DNA of 31,988 nt from an uncultured Clostridia bacterium (GCA_937888485.1 CALAQQ010000120.1:1-31988), one strand, 5' to 3'; numbered from the stretch's first letter, positions 8,156 to 16,536 are shown. A program made the numbers and translations. The notes: a model not told the origin generated them from the letters alone.

Positions 8156-9418
8156 TTGAAAAACAGAATAGTTTCGACGCTTCTTGCGCTGATTATTGCT
8201 CTTGTTCCGAGTGTGTTTGTTTTTGCGGCGGAGCAGAGCGACATAGACGCCCTCAGAGGCACAACTCTCTATGTTTATAACTGGGGTGAATATATTTCCG
8301 ACGGCGTTGACGATTCGCTTAATGTTAATGCGGCGTTTGAGGAAAAATACGGCATTGAGGTTGTTTATGAAACCTACGATAACAACGAGGTTATGTATTC
8401 AAAACTCAAAGGCGGCGGAGTTTCCTACGATATTGTTATTCCCTCGGACTATATGATTCAGAGAATGATTGCAGAGGATATGCTTCAGCCTCTTGACTAT
8501 TCAAATATTCCTAATTATAAGTATATTCCAGAAAAATATAAAAACCTTGCTCATGACCCCGAAAACCTGTATTCCGTACCTTATACGGTAGGTATGGTAG
8601 GTCTTATCTATAATACGGCAATGGTTGAAGAAGCTCCCACAAGCTGGACTTCGCTCTGGGACAAGAATTATTCGAACAGCATTCTCATGTTCAATAATCC
8701 CCGTGATGCTTTTGCGATTGCACAGAGCGTTCTCGGAATGGACTATAACAACGAATCTCCCGCTTCGTGGAGAATTGCTGCAGAGCTTCTCAAAGAGCAG
8801 AAGAGTGTTTCGCCTACTTATGTGAACGATGAAGTTTTCCTCAAAATGGAATCGGGCGAGGCCGCTTTTGCACCCTATTATGCAGGCGACTTCCTTTCAA
8901 TGCAGGAGAATAATCCCGACCTCGCATTTGTTTATCCCGAGGAAGGCGTGAACTTCTTTGTTGACGGTGCTTGTATTCTCAAGGGTTCGAAGAACAAGCT
9001 CGCAGCAGAGCTTTATATCAATTTCCTTCTTGAACCTGAGGTTGCACTTGCAAATGCAGAATACATCTGTTATGCAAGCCCTCACACAGAGGTTTACACA
9101 AATCCCGAATATTCATTCTATGAGGATGAAATTCTTTATCCTGCAGACGATCAGTTCAAAACGCAGCTTTTCCTTAATCTTAAGCCCGAAATTCTTGCTC
9201 TTATGAGTACTCTCTGGGACGATGTTAAAAATCATGTTCCTTCGGGCACAGGCAATTCGTCACTTTTCTTCGGCGGTGATGATGCATCAATTGATGACGG
9301 CGAAGAAATGACACCCGAAGCGCAGAAATATGCCCTGTATATCGGAATATTTGCATTGATTTGTCTTGCATACATTGTTTTCAGATATGCAAGAAAGAAA
9401 TACCGTGAAAGTGTTTAA
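8156..9418 (+). CDS. potD: polyamine-binding protein PotD with C-terminal membrane anchor
   Basis: A 420-residue extracytoplasmic substrate-binding protein. I place the start at TTG 8156: AAAGGAG (8140-8146) is correctly spaced from it, whereas the GTG at 8147 overlaps that site. The N-terminus is then a clean signal peptide ending VFVFAAEQ. PotD features are LYVYNWGEYIS at the mature start, YDIVIPSDYMI and VPYTVGMVGLIYNTA. Gram-positive PotD is normally a lipoprotein, but no lipobox Cys exists here. Instead a hydrophobic segment (about residues 390-410, YIGIFALICLAYIVF) followed by RYARKKYRES forms a C-terminal anchor after an acidic linker. This likely tethers the binding domain to the membrane by its other end (inference from hydrophobicity). 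Confidence 0.92.
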   Translation: MKNRIVSTLLALIIALVPSVFVFAAEQSDIDALRGTTLYVYNWGEYISDGVDDSLNVNAAFEEKYGIEVVYETYDNNEVMYSKLKGGGVSYDIVIPSDYMIQRMIAEDMLQPLDYSNIPNYKYIPEKYKNLAHDPENLYSVPYTVGMVGLIYNTAMVEEAPTSWTSLWDKNYSNSILMFNNPRDAFAIAQSVLGMDYNNESPASWRIAAELLKEQKSVSPTYVNDEVFLKMESGEAAFAPYYAGDFLSMQENNPDLAFVYPEEGVNFFVDGACILKGSKNKLAAELYINFLLEPEVALANAEYICYASPHTEVYTNPEYSFYEDEILYPADDQFKTQLFLNLKPEILALMSTLWDDVKNHVPSGTGNSSLFFGGDDASIDDGEEMTPEAQKYALYIGIFALICLAYIVFRYARKKYRESV

Positions 9419-9428
9419 GACATGAAAA

Positions 9429-9461
9429 AATCCCCCTGATTTCAGGGGGATTAATTTGTTT
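9429..9461. terminator. bidirectional terminator between potD and the PHP gene
   Basis: Stem AATCCCCCTG (9429-9438), loop ATTT, stem CAGGGGGATT (9443-9452), then a T-rich tract to 9461 on the plus strand; six A just to the left give a T run on the minus strand. It serves both convergent genes. Confidence 0.88.
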
Positions 9462-10967
9462 TTAGAACGGATTGATAAGTCTGTCAAGAGTTACGGGATT
9501 ATAACCGAGACCGAAATATTTAAATATCCAGATGATGGGGTTGAGTCTGAAGAATGCAACGTCAACAACAGTTACAAGACCTCTGAGGAAGGTTGAGATA
9601 TCATGTGTTTCGGGAATTTCAACTTTTTCGAATTCTTCGCCTTCAACGTTGAGAACAAGAGGCTGTGAATAGCAAATGCCGTTATCGCCCGAAAGATAGA
9701 ATCTTACGTACATGTAAGGCTCAGCAAGGAATTCATCGTTGTGGAGGTCAAGTGTTGCGCTGCCGTCTTCGATGCTTTCTCTCTTGATAACATTACCGTT
9801 TGAAACCCAGGTAATGATGTTGGCGTTAATGCCTTCAACGGTGATTGTGTCGGCGTCTTGATTAACGCTCATTCTTTTTACCTGAGGTGTGTTGTCGAGC
9901 CAGTATGCTTTTGTATCATAAACATCCTGCTCAATAAATCCGGGCATTTCTTCCATGCCGTTGAGTTCAACGCCGTTTGAGAAATGGGAGATTGAGAAGA
10001 ACTGTCCTTTTTCAAGGCATTTGCGGAATGCGTCAAGTGTGAGTTCGGGCATCCAGCTCATTGTGTAAGCATCGTTTATTGATGTTTCACTGTGTGAATC
10101 TGCGAAGGTGTTACCCCAGGGAACAACGCCGTAGGGGATTGTTTTCTGAAGAATCTGGTCATAAAGGATTCTGTCGCAGCGTGTGTGTGCGTCTGTTGCG
10201 CTGTTGATTCCTGTGCCGAGTGACGAACCTGCGTTGTCAAGGAAAAGTCTTGCAAACTTATTAACGTAATATTCGTCAACCTTCTGACCAACATATTTTT
10301 CCGAATCTTTATCGGTGTAAACGTATTCGCCTACATGAGAAAGGAAAGAAATACCGCCGGCTTCCTTAACACCCTTGGAGGGTGTTTCGTAGTCACCGAA
10401 AACGCCTGCAAGACCCTGACCGTATTCAGCCCAGTAACCTGTAAGGTGGCAGTCTGCGATGGGAGTTGCCATGTTGAGCTCTATTCCGAGAGGAACGTCA
10501 AGCATACCGTTTGTGGTTGTTCTTGTGAGAGTATCTCCTGCGGAAGTAACAAAGCTTCTTTCGGGATGTGTGCCGTTGACATATGCTTTATATTCGTCCT
10601 CGGGGATAGGAATTATATCCGCCATCTTTGTGCGCTCTTTCTTTATGAAGCGCATAAGAGGAACGGTTTCCGGAGCAACATTCCAACCTTTGTTGAGCGT
10701 ACCGTGGTCTGTAAGAGCGACAATTTCAAAGTCAAGAGCATAGTGCATTTTGCAGAACTCGTCAATTGTGAGGAAGCCGTCGCTGGCTGTAGTGTGGCAA
10801 TGAAGCTGAGTTTTGTAGTCATCCCACTCATCCCAGTTGATATCTTCATAGGGGTTATCAATGATATAGTTTTTTTCGGGAACCGTATCCGATGCAAAAA
10901 CGGGTGAAGCACCGAAAATCATTGTTCCTGCCAGAATAAGTGAAATAATTTTTTGGGCAATTTTCAT
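9462..10967 (-). CDS. secreted PHP-domain putative phosphoesterase
   Basis: A 501-residue protein with a signal peptide (first ~26 residues, ending PVFAS) followed by a PHP metal-dependent phosphoesterase domain. Motifs are the HxH pair His56/His58 in TQLHCHTTASDG, ALTDHG with Asp87/His88, GIELN around Glu163, His174 in DCHLTGYW, His211 in LSHVGEY, and the Asp259/His261 pair in SATDAH, together enough for a trinuclear site. Residues ~380-450 look like a beta-rich domain, and the last ~45 residues contain a hydrophobic stretch (VTVVDVAFFRLNPIIWIF) that may hold it at the membrane. Most PHP proteins are cytoplasmic, so an exported one is less usual; the substrate is unknown. It is a single-gene unit with its own promoter and a good ribosome site (GGGAGATGA). 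Confidence 0.85.
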   Translation of the reverse strand: MKIAQKIISLILAGTMIFGASPVFASDTVPEKNYIIDNPYEDINWDEWDDYKTQLHCHTTASDGFLTIDEFCKMHYALDFEIVALTDHGTLNKGWNVAPETVPLMRFIKKERTKMADIIPIPEDEYKAYVNGTHPERSFVTSAGDTLTRTTTNGMLDVPLGIELNMATPIADCHLTGYWAEYGQGLAGVFGDYETPSKGVKEAGGISFLSHVGEYVYTDKDSEKYVGQKVDEYYVNKFARLFLDNAGSSLGTGINSATDAHTRCDRILYDQILQKTIPYGVVPWGNTFADSHSETSINDAYTMSWMPELTLDAFRKCLEKGQFFSISHFSNGVELNGMEEMPGFIEQDVYDTKAYWLDNTPQVKRMSVNQDADTITVEGINANIITWVSNGNVIKRESIEDGSATLDLHNDEFLAEPYMYVRFYLSGDNGICYSQPLVLNVEGEEFEKVEIPETHDISTFLRGLVTVVDVAFFRLNPIIWIFKYFGLGYNPVTLDRLINPF

Positions 10968-10985
10968 GGTTTCATCTCCCTTATA

Positions 10986-11026
10986 ATAATGTATACATTA
11001 TATCATAATAAGAAAAGTTTTTTCAA
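10986..11026 (-). promoter_or_regulatory. promoter of the PHP gene with 16-bp palindrome
   Basis: On the minus strand, -35 TTGAAA (11026-11021), 18-base spacer, -10 TATAAT (11002-10997). A perfect palindrome ATAATGTATACATTAT covers 10986-11001, overlapping the -10 and the start point, a natural place for a repressor. A palindrome of this length could also arise by chance once or twice in a window this size. Confidence 0.7.
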
Positions 11027-11040
11027 TTGTTGAAAATGTA

Positions 11041-11074
11041 AAAAAGAAAGGGCAAGGATTTGGTATCCTTGCCC
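11041..11074 (-). terminator. terminator of the M28 peptidase gene
   Basis: Stem GGGCAAGGAT (11050-11059) and ATCCTTGCCC (11065-11074) around a 5-base loop; read on the minus strand it is followed by CTTTCTTTTT. It sits a few bases after the minus-strand stop codon at 11083. Confidence 0.85.
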
Positions 11075-11082
11075 AATTAATT

Positions 11083-12324
11083 TTACTGTTTTGCACCTTC
11101 ATCAAACATTTCAAGCATTTTTACGCTTGCTGCAAAGCAGTTTGCAATGCCTTTTTCATTCATGTTGGTGTATGTATCAAGTCTTGTGTGGTAATAACGT
11201 TCAAGCTTGTGGTTAAGTCCTGTAACGCCTGCCGCTCTGAAACCGCCCTGTGTGAATGCTGCAGCATCAACCGCACCGCCCATGGGAGGAACACCGCCCT
11301 TTTTGCAGGGAACATCGACTGCTTTTGCAGCTTCCATAAAGAGGTCAGCAAGGTCTTTGTCGCTTCTTACGGTACCGTTGAGGTCATAGTAGTTTGACAT
11401 GAGATACTTGGGGTCGTTGATGGTATCATAAGCATAAATAAAGGTGGGAACATCCTTGAACTCATCTTTATGCATTTCAACCCATGCCTTTGAACCTCTG
11501 AGACCGATTTCTTCCGAACCTGTAAGAACAACGCCGATTTCTGTGTTTTCAAGTTCGATGCCTTCATCCTTAAGATATTTAAGGATTGCTATACCCATAT
11601 AGCAGCCTGTAAGGTTGTCGTTTGCACCGTCGACAACTCTGCGGTAGTTTACCATGAAATAGAGTCCGATTGAAAGGGGGAGGGTTACAAGTCCCCAAAG
11701 ACCTGCTTTAACAAGAGGATCGGAAACATCAGGCATACCGAAGGTGATGCCGTTCTTAACAACATAAATAATGGAGAGAACAAGATAGAATACAGCCGCA
11801 CCGATAACGATGATTGCGTGGCCTTCAAAGCCTACACCGCCGAGTGCATAGTTAACGGGCCATTCCCATGTTGCATCGGGGTGACCGTTGAAGATGATTC
11901 TTCTTTTTACTTCACCCTTGCACTTTTTGATTGCGGTAACATTATGACTTGTTTTCTTGGGGAAGAGAGGGTCAATGACTTTTTTGTAAAGACCGAACTC
12001 AAGAAGAACAATTGCGAAACCTGCAATGATGAGCGGTATTGAGATTATGGGCGCAAACGGAAAAATAAGCTCACCGAGAATGGCAAATGTTACCGTGAAA
12101 TAAAGATAACCGTAGAAAGCGCGGGGAGCTACTTCGTAGCTTTCTATTTTGACATCTTCACAACCGCACTTCTTTTCAAGAACTTTTGCCATGTATTCGC
12201 AGGATTTTTTTTCACCCTCCGAACCGGGATCTCTTTTGCCGCACTTTTTAATAACATGAGTTATTTCTTTAACTATGTATTTTGCGGCACTGTCTTTTTG
12301 GTCGATGATTTTTTGCAAATTCAT
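11083..12324 (-). CDS. M28 family metallopeptidase with internal transmembrane hairpins
   Basis: A 413-residue membrane-associated Zn aminopeptidase. The start is ATG 12324 (MNLQKIID), since GAAAGGGGAA precedes it at proper spacing and overlaps the longer GTG-initiated reading. M28 ligands are visible: His148 in FNGHPDA, bridging Asp236 in DGANDNLTG, Glu271/Glu272 in TGSEEIGLRGS, Asp300 in AYDTIND and His379 in RYYHTRLDT. Four hydrophobic spans (about 71-90, 93-113, 168-190, 207-227) come as two hairpins. The second lies inside the catalytic domain between His148 and Asp236, and an even number of spans keeps all ligands on one side. No signal peptide is seen, so the active site is probably cytoplasmic-facing (inference). 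It is transcribed alone from its own promoter. Confidence 0.88.
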   Translation of the reverse strand: MNLQKIIDQKDSAAKYIVKEITHVIKKCGKRDPGSEGEKKSCEYMAKVLEKKCGCEDVKIESYEVAPRAFYGYLYFTVTFAILGELIFPFAPIISIPLIIAGFAIVLLEFGLYKKVIDPLFPKKTSHNVTAIKKCKGEVKRRIIFNGHPDATWEWPVNYALGGVGFEGHAIIVIGAAVFYLVLSIIYVVKNGITFGMPDVSDPLVKAGLWGLVTLPLSIGLYFMVNYRRVVDGANDNLTGCYMGIAILKYLKDEGIELENTEIGVVLTGSEEIGLRGSKAWVEMHKDEFKDVPTFIYAYDTINDPKYLMSNYYDLNGTVRSDKDLADLFMEAAKAVDVPCKKGGVPPMGGAVDAAAFTQGGFRAAGVTGLNHKLERYYHTRLDTYTNMNEKGIANCFAASVKMLEMFDEGAKQ

Positions 12325-12349
12325 AATTATTTCCCCTTTCACAAACATA

Positions 12350-12383
12350 ACAAAATATTAACATTACAAAAATATTTTGTCAA
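12350..12383 (-). promoter_or_regulatory. promoter of the M28 gene with inverted repeat
   Basis: Minus strand: -35 TTGACA (12383-12378), 17-base spacer, -10 TAATAT (12360-12355). A 10-bp inverted repeat, ACAAAATATT (12350-12359) and AATATTTTGT (12371-12380), straddles the spacer, so one arm touches the -35 and the other the -10. It may be an operator. Confidence 0.75.
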
Positions 12384-12427
12384 CAAATAAAGGAGCAAGT
12401 GTTACACTTTTGAAGAAAAAATGTAGA

Positions 12428-13186
12428 TTATTTGAGCTCAATATCGGCATAAGCGGCATAGTGGTCAGAATAGTATTTGCCGTCAATCATTTTATCAATA
12501 ACCTTGAATTTAACAGGCTTTATTGTTGATTCATCAACAAAAATGAAGTCGATTACAGCTTTGATTTCATCGGGTCTGAAGCCGTGGTATGTAAGGCTGT
12601 CGTCGGTGTCGGGGGCAAGCTTTCTGGCATCCTTCATGTTTGCGGATACCATAGTGTTATAGCATTCCGAGTCCTGATAAACATTGAAATCGCCTGTGCA
12701 GACAACGGGAACACCGCCGAAAGAAGCAGCCTTTTCCTGAATCATCTTAACTCCGTTAATCTGTGCCTGAATGCCTACATGATCAAGGTGGGTATTAAAA
12801 TGAACATAGGATTTACCTGTTTTCTTGTCGGTAAGCTTGACATATGTTGCTATTCTTGTGCAGGCAGCATCCCAACCCTTGCCGGGCTTATCGGGAGTTT
12901 CGGAAAGCCAGAAATTACCGCTGTCGCTTGCGGTGAATTTATCTTTTTTATAGAAAACAGCTGAAAATTCGCCTTTTTTCTTTCCGTCATCTCTGCCGAT
13001 TCCGACATAGTCATATTCGGGAAGATTTTTTATGAGTTTTTTCATCCATGACCAATGTGCTTCCTGAACACCGAATGAATCGGGATTTGCCTCGCGTATA
13101 ATTCTGTATACAAGTGGAGCTCTCTTGTACCATTTTCTGTGTTTTCTGCCTGCGCAAAGCAGGTTAAATGTCAAAACTCTGTACAT
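12428..13186 (-). CDS. EEP (endonuclease/exonuclease/phosphatase) family protein, cytoplasmic paralogue
   Basis: A 252-residue metal-dependent phosphoesterase of the DNase I/sphingomyelinase superfamily. Motifs in order: TFNLL with Asn8, GVQEAHW with Glu42, FNTHLDHVG, VVCTGDFNV and the terminal SDHYAAY. I start it at ATG 13186 (MYRVLTF): GGAGG lies just upstream and the preceding gene stops one base before, so a longer start in that gene is unlikely. Unlike its two upstream paralogues it has no signal peptide or anchor. It is the last gene of a seven-gene minus-strand operon. Substrates of this superfamily range from nucleic acids to phospholipids and inositol phosphates; nothing in the sequence decides. 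Confidence 0.85.
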   Translation of the reverse strand: MYRVLTFNLLCAGRKHRKWYKRAPLVYRIIREANPDSFGVQEAHWSWMKKLIKNLPEYDYVGIGRDDGKKKGEFSAVFYKKDKFTASDSGNFWLSETPDKPGKGWDAACTRIATYVKLTDKKTGKSYVHFNTHLDHVGIQAQINGVKMIQEKAASFGGVPVVCTGDFNVYQDSECYNTMVSANMKDARKLAPDTDDSLTYHGFRPDEIKAVIDFIFVDESTIKPVKFKVIDKMIDGKYYSDHYAAYADIELK

Positions 13187-13187
13187 T

Positions 13188-14108
13188 TTATTTACCTCCG
13201 TTAAAAAGCGTAAGTTCAACGATTACGGGAAAATGGTCAGACGGATAAAGAAGGTCAATCATGTCTGAATCAACTATGCTTGATTTAACAGACGAACAGT
13301 ATCCGTTGACAAAAATATAATCAATGGGTTTTGTGCTGAAAACAAAGGGGTTATAGTCGTGATATGTTGCACAGTCATCGTATTTTTCTGCCATGAGTTT
13401 TGTGTTTTTTAAACCGCAAGAAAGGAGCTTATTATATATTTCAGAACCTTCACTCGTGTTGAAATCGCCTGTCAGAACAACGGGGATATCGGGTGCGATT
13501 GAGGCGATTCGTGAAGCAAGAAGGGGGACTGATTCTGATTGTGCGACCTTGCCAACATGGTCGAAATGAGTGTTGAAGTGAGCATATGTAAAACCGCTTT
13601 CTTTGCATTTGAGAATTGCATAGGTAACAATTCTGCTGCAACCGCCGTCCCAACCCTTTGAGGGGGTATCGGGGGTTTCGGAAAGCCAGAAATCACCTGA
13701 ACCGACAAGCTTATATTTATCTTTGAGATAGAAAATCGAACATGATTCACCAAGAGAAATGCCGTCATCTCTGTATGTTCCGACTCTTGCATACTGAGGG
13801 AGAGCTTCTTCGAGAGAATCGGTCCACCATTTATCGGCTTCCTGAACTCCCAATGAATCAGGCATGTGTTTTTCAATCATTTTGATGGTGCGGGGAATTC
13901 TTAAATCGTTTGAATGCAATCCCTCACCGCTGATTTTGACATTGAAAGACATTGTCTTGAGGTCGTGATATGAAGCTGCTTCTGCGATGGGGTTCGGATT
14001 AACATTTATTCCGACAGGTTCGGTCGGAGGTATGTTTTCTGACGGTACGAAAAGAGATGCTATTGCCATTAAAAAAGCAACAATCATCTGACAGAATTTA
14101 AAAAGCAT
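13188..14108 (-). CDS. EEP family protein with N-terminal signal/anchor (paralogue 2)
   Basis: A 306-residue EEP-superfamily phosphoesterase. The N-terminus (residues ~1-22, FCQMIVAFLMAIASLFV) is a signal peptide or membrane anchor, then a Pro-rich linker, then the catalytic domain with TMSFNVKISG, GVQEADKWW, FNTHFDHVG, VVLTGDFNTSEGSE, the PIDYIFVNGY block and SDHFPVIVE. It is clearly related to the genes on both sides; the order VQEAD, FWLSETP, GWDGGCSRI, TGDFN is shared. The start ATG follows AAGGAGAATATGTC, and the gene lies 12 bases after the upstream paralogue. It should act outside the cytoplasmic membrane. Function is unknown beyond metal-dependent phosphate ester hydrolysis. Confidence 0.86.
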   Translation of the reverse strand: MLFKFCQMIVAFLMAIASLFVPSENIPPTEPVGINVNPNPIAEAASYHDLKTMSFNVKISGEGLHSNDLRIPRTIKMIEKHMPDSLGVQEADKWWTDSLEEALPQYARVGTYRDDGISLGESCSIFYLKDKYKLVGSGDFWLSETPDTPSKGWDGGCSRIVTYAILKCKESGFTYAHFNTHFDHVGKVAQSESVPLLASRIASIAPDIPVVLTGDFNTSEGSEIYNKLLSCGLKNTKLMAEKYDDCATYHDYNPFVFSTKPIDYIFVNGYCSSVKSSIVDSDMIDLLYPSDHFPVIVELTLFNGGK

Positions 14109-14120
14109 GACATATTCTCC

Positions 14121-15014
14121 TTATCCGTTAATAAGTGTTATTTCAGAAATTACGGGATGATGGTCTGAGGAATATATTCCGTTGATTTTTTCGGAGTCGA
14201 CTTTGTAGCTCTTAACTTTTGAAACAAAACCGTTCACGAAAATATAGTCAATGGGTTTTTCTTTTTTAACAAGTTCTGAATAGCCGTGATAGGTGACGGA
14301 ACCTTCTGATGTTTCTGCGAGATATTTTGTATCTTTGAAACCGCTCTCAAGCACTCTGTTGTATGCATCGCCGCCTTCAGTATCGTTAAAATCTCCCGAG
14401 AAAACAACGGGAATATCGGGCGCAATTTCTGCAATCTTCTTTGAAACAACGGCAACGGATTCATTCCTTGCGATAACGCCCATATGGTCAAAATGAGCAT
14501 TGAAATGTGCATATGTAAAGCCTGTTTCTTTATCTTTAAGAATTGCATAGGTGCATATTCTCTTGAACATCGCATCCCAGTTTTTGGAAGCTTTTTCGGG
14601 GGTTTTTGAAAGCCAGAATGTGCCCGAATCGAGAAGTTCATATTTGTCTTTCTTATAGAAAACGGGGCTTGCTTCACCGCCGCCTTTATTTGAGTTTCTT
14701 CCTATGCCGACATAAGCATAGTCGGAAAGCTCTGCGGGCAGTCTTTCCATCCAGCCTTCATCGGCTTCCTGAAGACCGAATGAATCGGGGTCGTACTTTC
14801 TGATGTTTGCAACGATTTCATCGGTTCTGTTTTCGGGAGATTTTTCGCCCGAGCCGCCAATCCATACATTATAGCTCATGATTGTAACAGTCTGATTTTT
14901 GGTTGCATCGGGAATTGTTGCCGGGTTAACCTGCGTAACAGGAGTGGGGGTGTAAAAAAGCGAAAGTATTGCTGTGACGACTGCGAAAAATGCGCTGATA
15001 ATTTTGTCAATCAT
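14121..15014 (-). CDS. EEP family protein with N-terminal signal/anchor (paralogue 1)
   Basis: A 297-residue protein with a hydrophobic N-terminus (residues ~3-21, DKIISAFFAVVTAILSLFY), a Pro/Thr-rich linker and an EEP catalytic domain: TIMSYNVWIGG, GLQEADEGW, FNAHFDHMG, VVFSGDFNDTEGGD, KPIDYIFVNGF and SSDHHPVISE. It is the first of three tandem paralogues and lies 13 bases after the hexomutase gene, with AAGGAGAA before its ATG. The linker and hydrophobic segment are shared with paralogue 2 but not paralogue 3. Likely membrane-tethered or secreted; substrate not readable. Confidence 0.86.
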   Translation of the reverse strand: MIDKIISAFFAVVTAILSLFYTPTPVTQVNPATIPDATKNQTVTIMSYNVWIGGSGEKSPENRTDEIVANIRKYDPDSFGLQEADEGWMERLPAELSDYAYVGIGRNSNKGGGEASPVFYKKDKYELLDSGTFWLSKTPEKASKNWDAMFKRICTYAILKDKETGFTYAHFNAHFDHMGVIARNESVAVVSKKIAEIAPDIPVVFSGDFNDTEGGDAYNRVLESGFKDTKYLAETSEGSVTYHGYSELVKKEKPIDYIFVNGFVSKVKSYKVDSEKINGIYSSDHHPVISEITLING

Positions 15015-15027
15015 TTTTATTTTCTCC

Positions 15028-16536
15028 TTATCCTATATAATTTATCAACGCCGAAATATCAAGCATATCAAGGTTTTCGGCAGTTGAAATAATACCGTAG
15101 ATATCTTTTGCCATCTTCATGATACCGCCGTTTTCATCACTTTCCGCATTGAGAACGATTATCGGGTCATGAACACTCAGACGAAGCAAAAACCAGCCGT
15201 TACCGTTAGATTTATCGACATTGATTCTGATTCCCTCGTGGTTATCGTTTGCAACAGACCAGTTTTTGTTGAGCTTTGCAGCGTTTTCGAAAAGTGAAAT
15301 GATTTTTTCTCCTTCGGTTCTGAAATCTTCGCAGAGAATTCTGAAACGCATTTCCTTTTCTTCAACAGGTTCGCGGAGAGTGGAAATCAAATCGTCAAGA
15401 GCTTTGCCTTCTTTGGCAAGTGAAGCCGCTTCGATAATAAGCTTTGTTATGAGATATGCGCCGTCATCAAGATAATAGTTTTCGGCAAATGCTGCATGTC
15501 CCGAAGTTTCCATTGCAAGAGGACATTTTATACCGCTTGTTTCAAGTTCAATCTGTTTGTTGATAACGTTTCTGTAGCCTCTTTTGAAGCGGAGATGAAT
15601 ACCGCCGTTGTCGGCAATAAATTCTGCAAGACCGTCGGAGGTCACGCTGTCTGTAACTATCGTACCGCCTTTGCAAGAATCAAGAGCAATCTTTGATGCG
15701 AGAGCAACAAGTCGGTTTCTGTTAATTTCAAATCCGCCTTTGCCGACACAGCCTGCTCTGTCAACATCGGTATCGAATATTACTCCGAAATCTGCTTCCG
15801 AAGTTATGACGGCATTTGAAATGCTTTCCATAGCCTGTGCGTTTTCGGGATTGGGTGCATGGTTGGGAAAATTGCCGTCGGGGTCAAGAAAAACGCTTCC
15901 GTCGATATCGGCACCGAGAGGAGCAAGAACATTATAGGCATAAAAACCGCCGACACCGTTGCCTGCATCAACAACGATTTTCATCCCTTCAAGAGGCTTG
16001 TTGCCGTTATTCACGCCTTTTATTATCATTTCACGGAGAATTTCGGAATACCGCTTCATGAAATCGCAGGAAATAACCTCTCCGTTTTTGTTGCCGAGAG
16101 GATTCTCTGTTTTGTCTGCAATGTCAAGGATATCCGCGATATCTGAGCCGTCAAGACCGCCTTCGCGGGTAAAAAACTTAAGACCGTTTCTGTCTTTCGG
16201 ATGATGGCTTGCAGTAATCTGAACGGCACCGTCGCAGTCCATTTCAACCGTTGTCATAAACATTGCAGGGGTTGATGCAAGTGAGCAGTCAATAACCTTT
16301 GCACCGTTGGAGGTAAGAGCTTTGATAACCGCATTCTTTATTCTGTCTGCCGAAAGACGGCTGTCATGACCGACTGAAATGCATAGATTTTCTTTACCCG
16401 TTTTGTTTTTCAGCCATGTAAGAAAACCGATGCTTGATTTCATAACCATTTCATCACTCATAAAGAGAGGGTTGGTTTCGTCACCGATGGCATAGCCTCT
16501 GATGTCACTGCCGCTTTTGAATTTCGAATAATCCAC
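15028..16536 (-). CDS. phosphomannomutase/phosphoglucomutase family enzyme
   Basis: A ~502-residue alpha-D-phosphohexomutase that interconverts hexose 6- and 1-phosphates through a phosphoserine. The phosphoserine loop is TASHHPKDRNGLKFF (Ser ~110), with His-His where TASHNP is usual. The metal loop is DTDVDRAG (~255-262) and the sugar-binding loop ETSGHA (~343-348), giving four domains in order. Two starts compete: an ATG at 16542 overlapping the upstream stop, only one base after AAGGAGG, and the GTG at 16536 with seven bases of spacing. I prefer the GTG. In this operon it follows malQ-type alpha-glucan metabolism, so glucose phosphates are a reasonable substrate, but PMM versus PGM cannot be decided. 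Confidence 0.9.
   Translation of the reverse strand: MDYSKFKSGSDIRGYAIGDETNPLFMSDEMVMKSSIGFLTWLKNKTGKENLCISVGHDSRLSADRIKNAVIKALTSNGAKVIDCSLASTPAMFMTTVEMDCDGAVQITASHHPKDRNGLKFFTREGGLDGSDIADILDIADKTENPLGNKNGEVISCDFMKRYSEILREMIIKGVNNGNKPLEGMKIVVDAGNGVGGFYAYNVLAPLGADIDGSVFLDPDGNFPNHAPNPENAQAMESISNAVITSEADFGVIFDTDVDRAGCVGKGGFEINRNRLVALASKIALDSCKGGTIVTDSVTSDGLAEFIADNGGIHLRFKRGYRNVINKQIELETSGIKCPLAMETSGHAAFAENYYLDDGAYLITKLIIEAASLAKEGKALDDLISTLREPVEEKEMRFRILCEDFRTEGEKIISLFENAAKLNKNWSVANDNHEGIRINVDKSNGNGWFLLRLSVHDPIIVLNAESDENGGIMKMAKDIYGIISTAENLDMLDISALINYIG

Noticed and set aside
10335..10907. Plus-strand open frame of 190 codons opposite the PHP gene
   Set aside because: It is a shadow of the PHP domain gene, without signal, domain or ribosome site.
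12396..12408. AAGTGTTACACTT palindrome as terminator of the EEP operon
   Set aside because: The arms are only six bases with a one-base centre, which cannot form a normal hairpin, and no T run follows on the minus strand.
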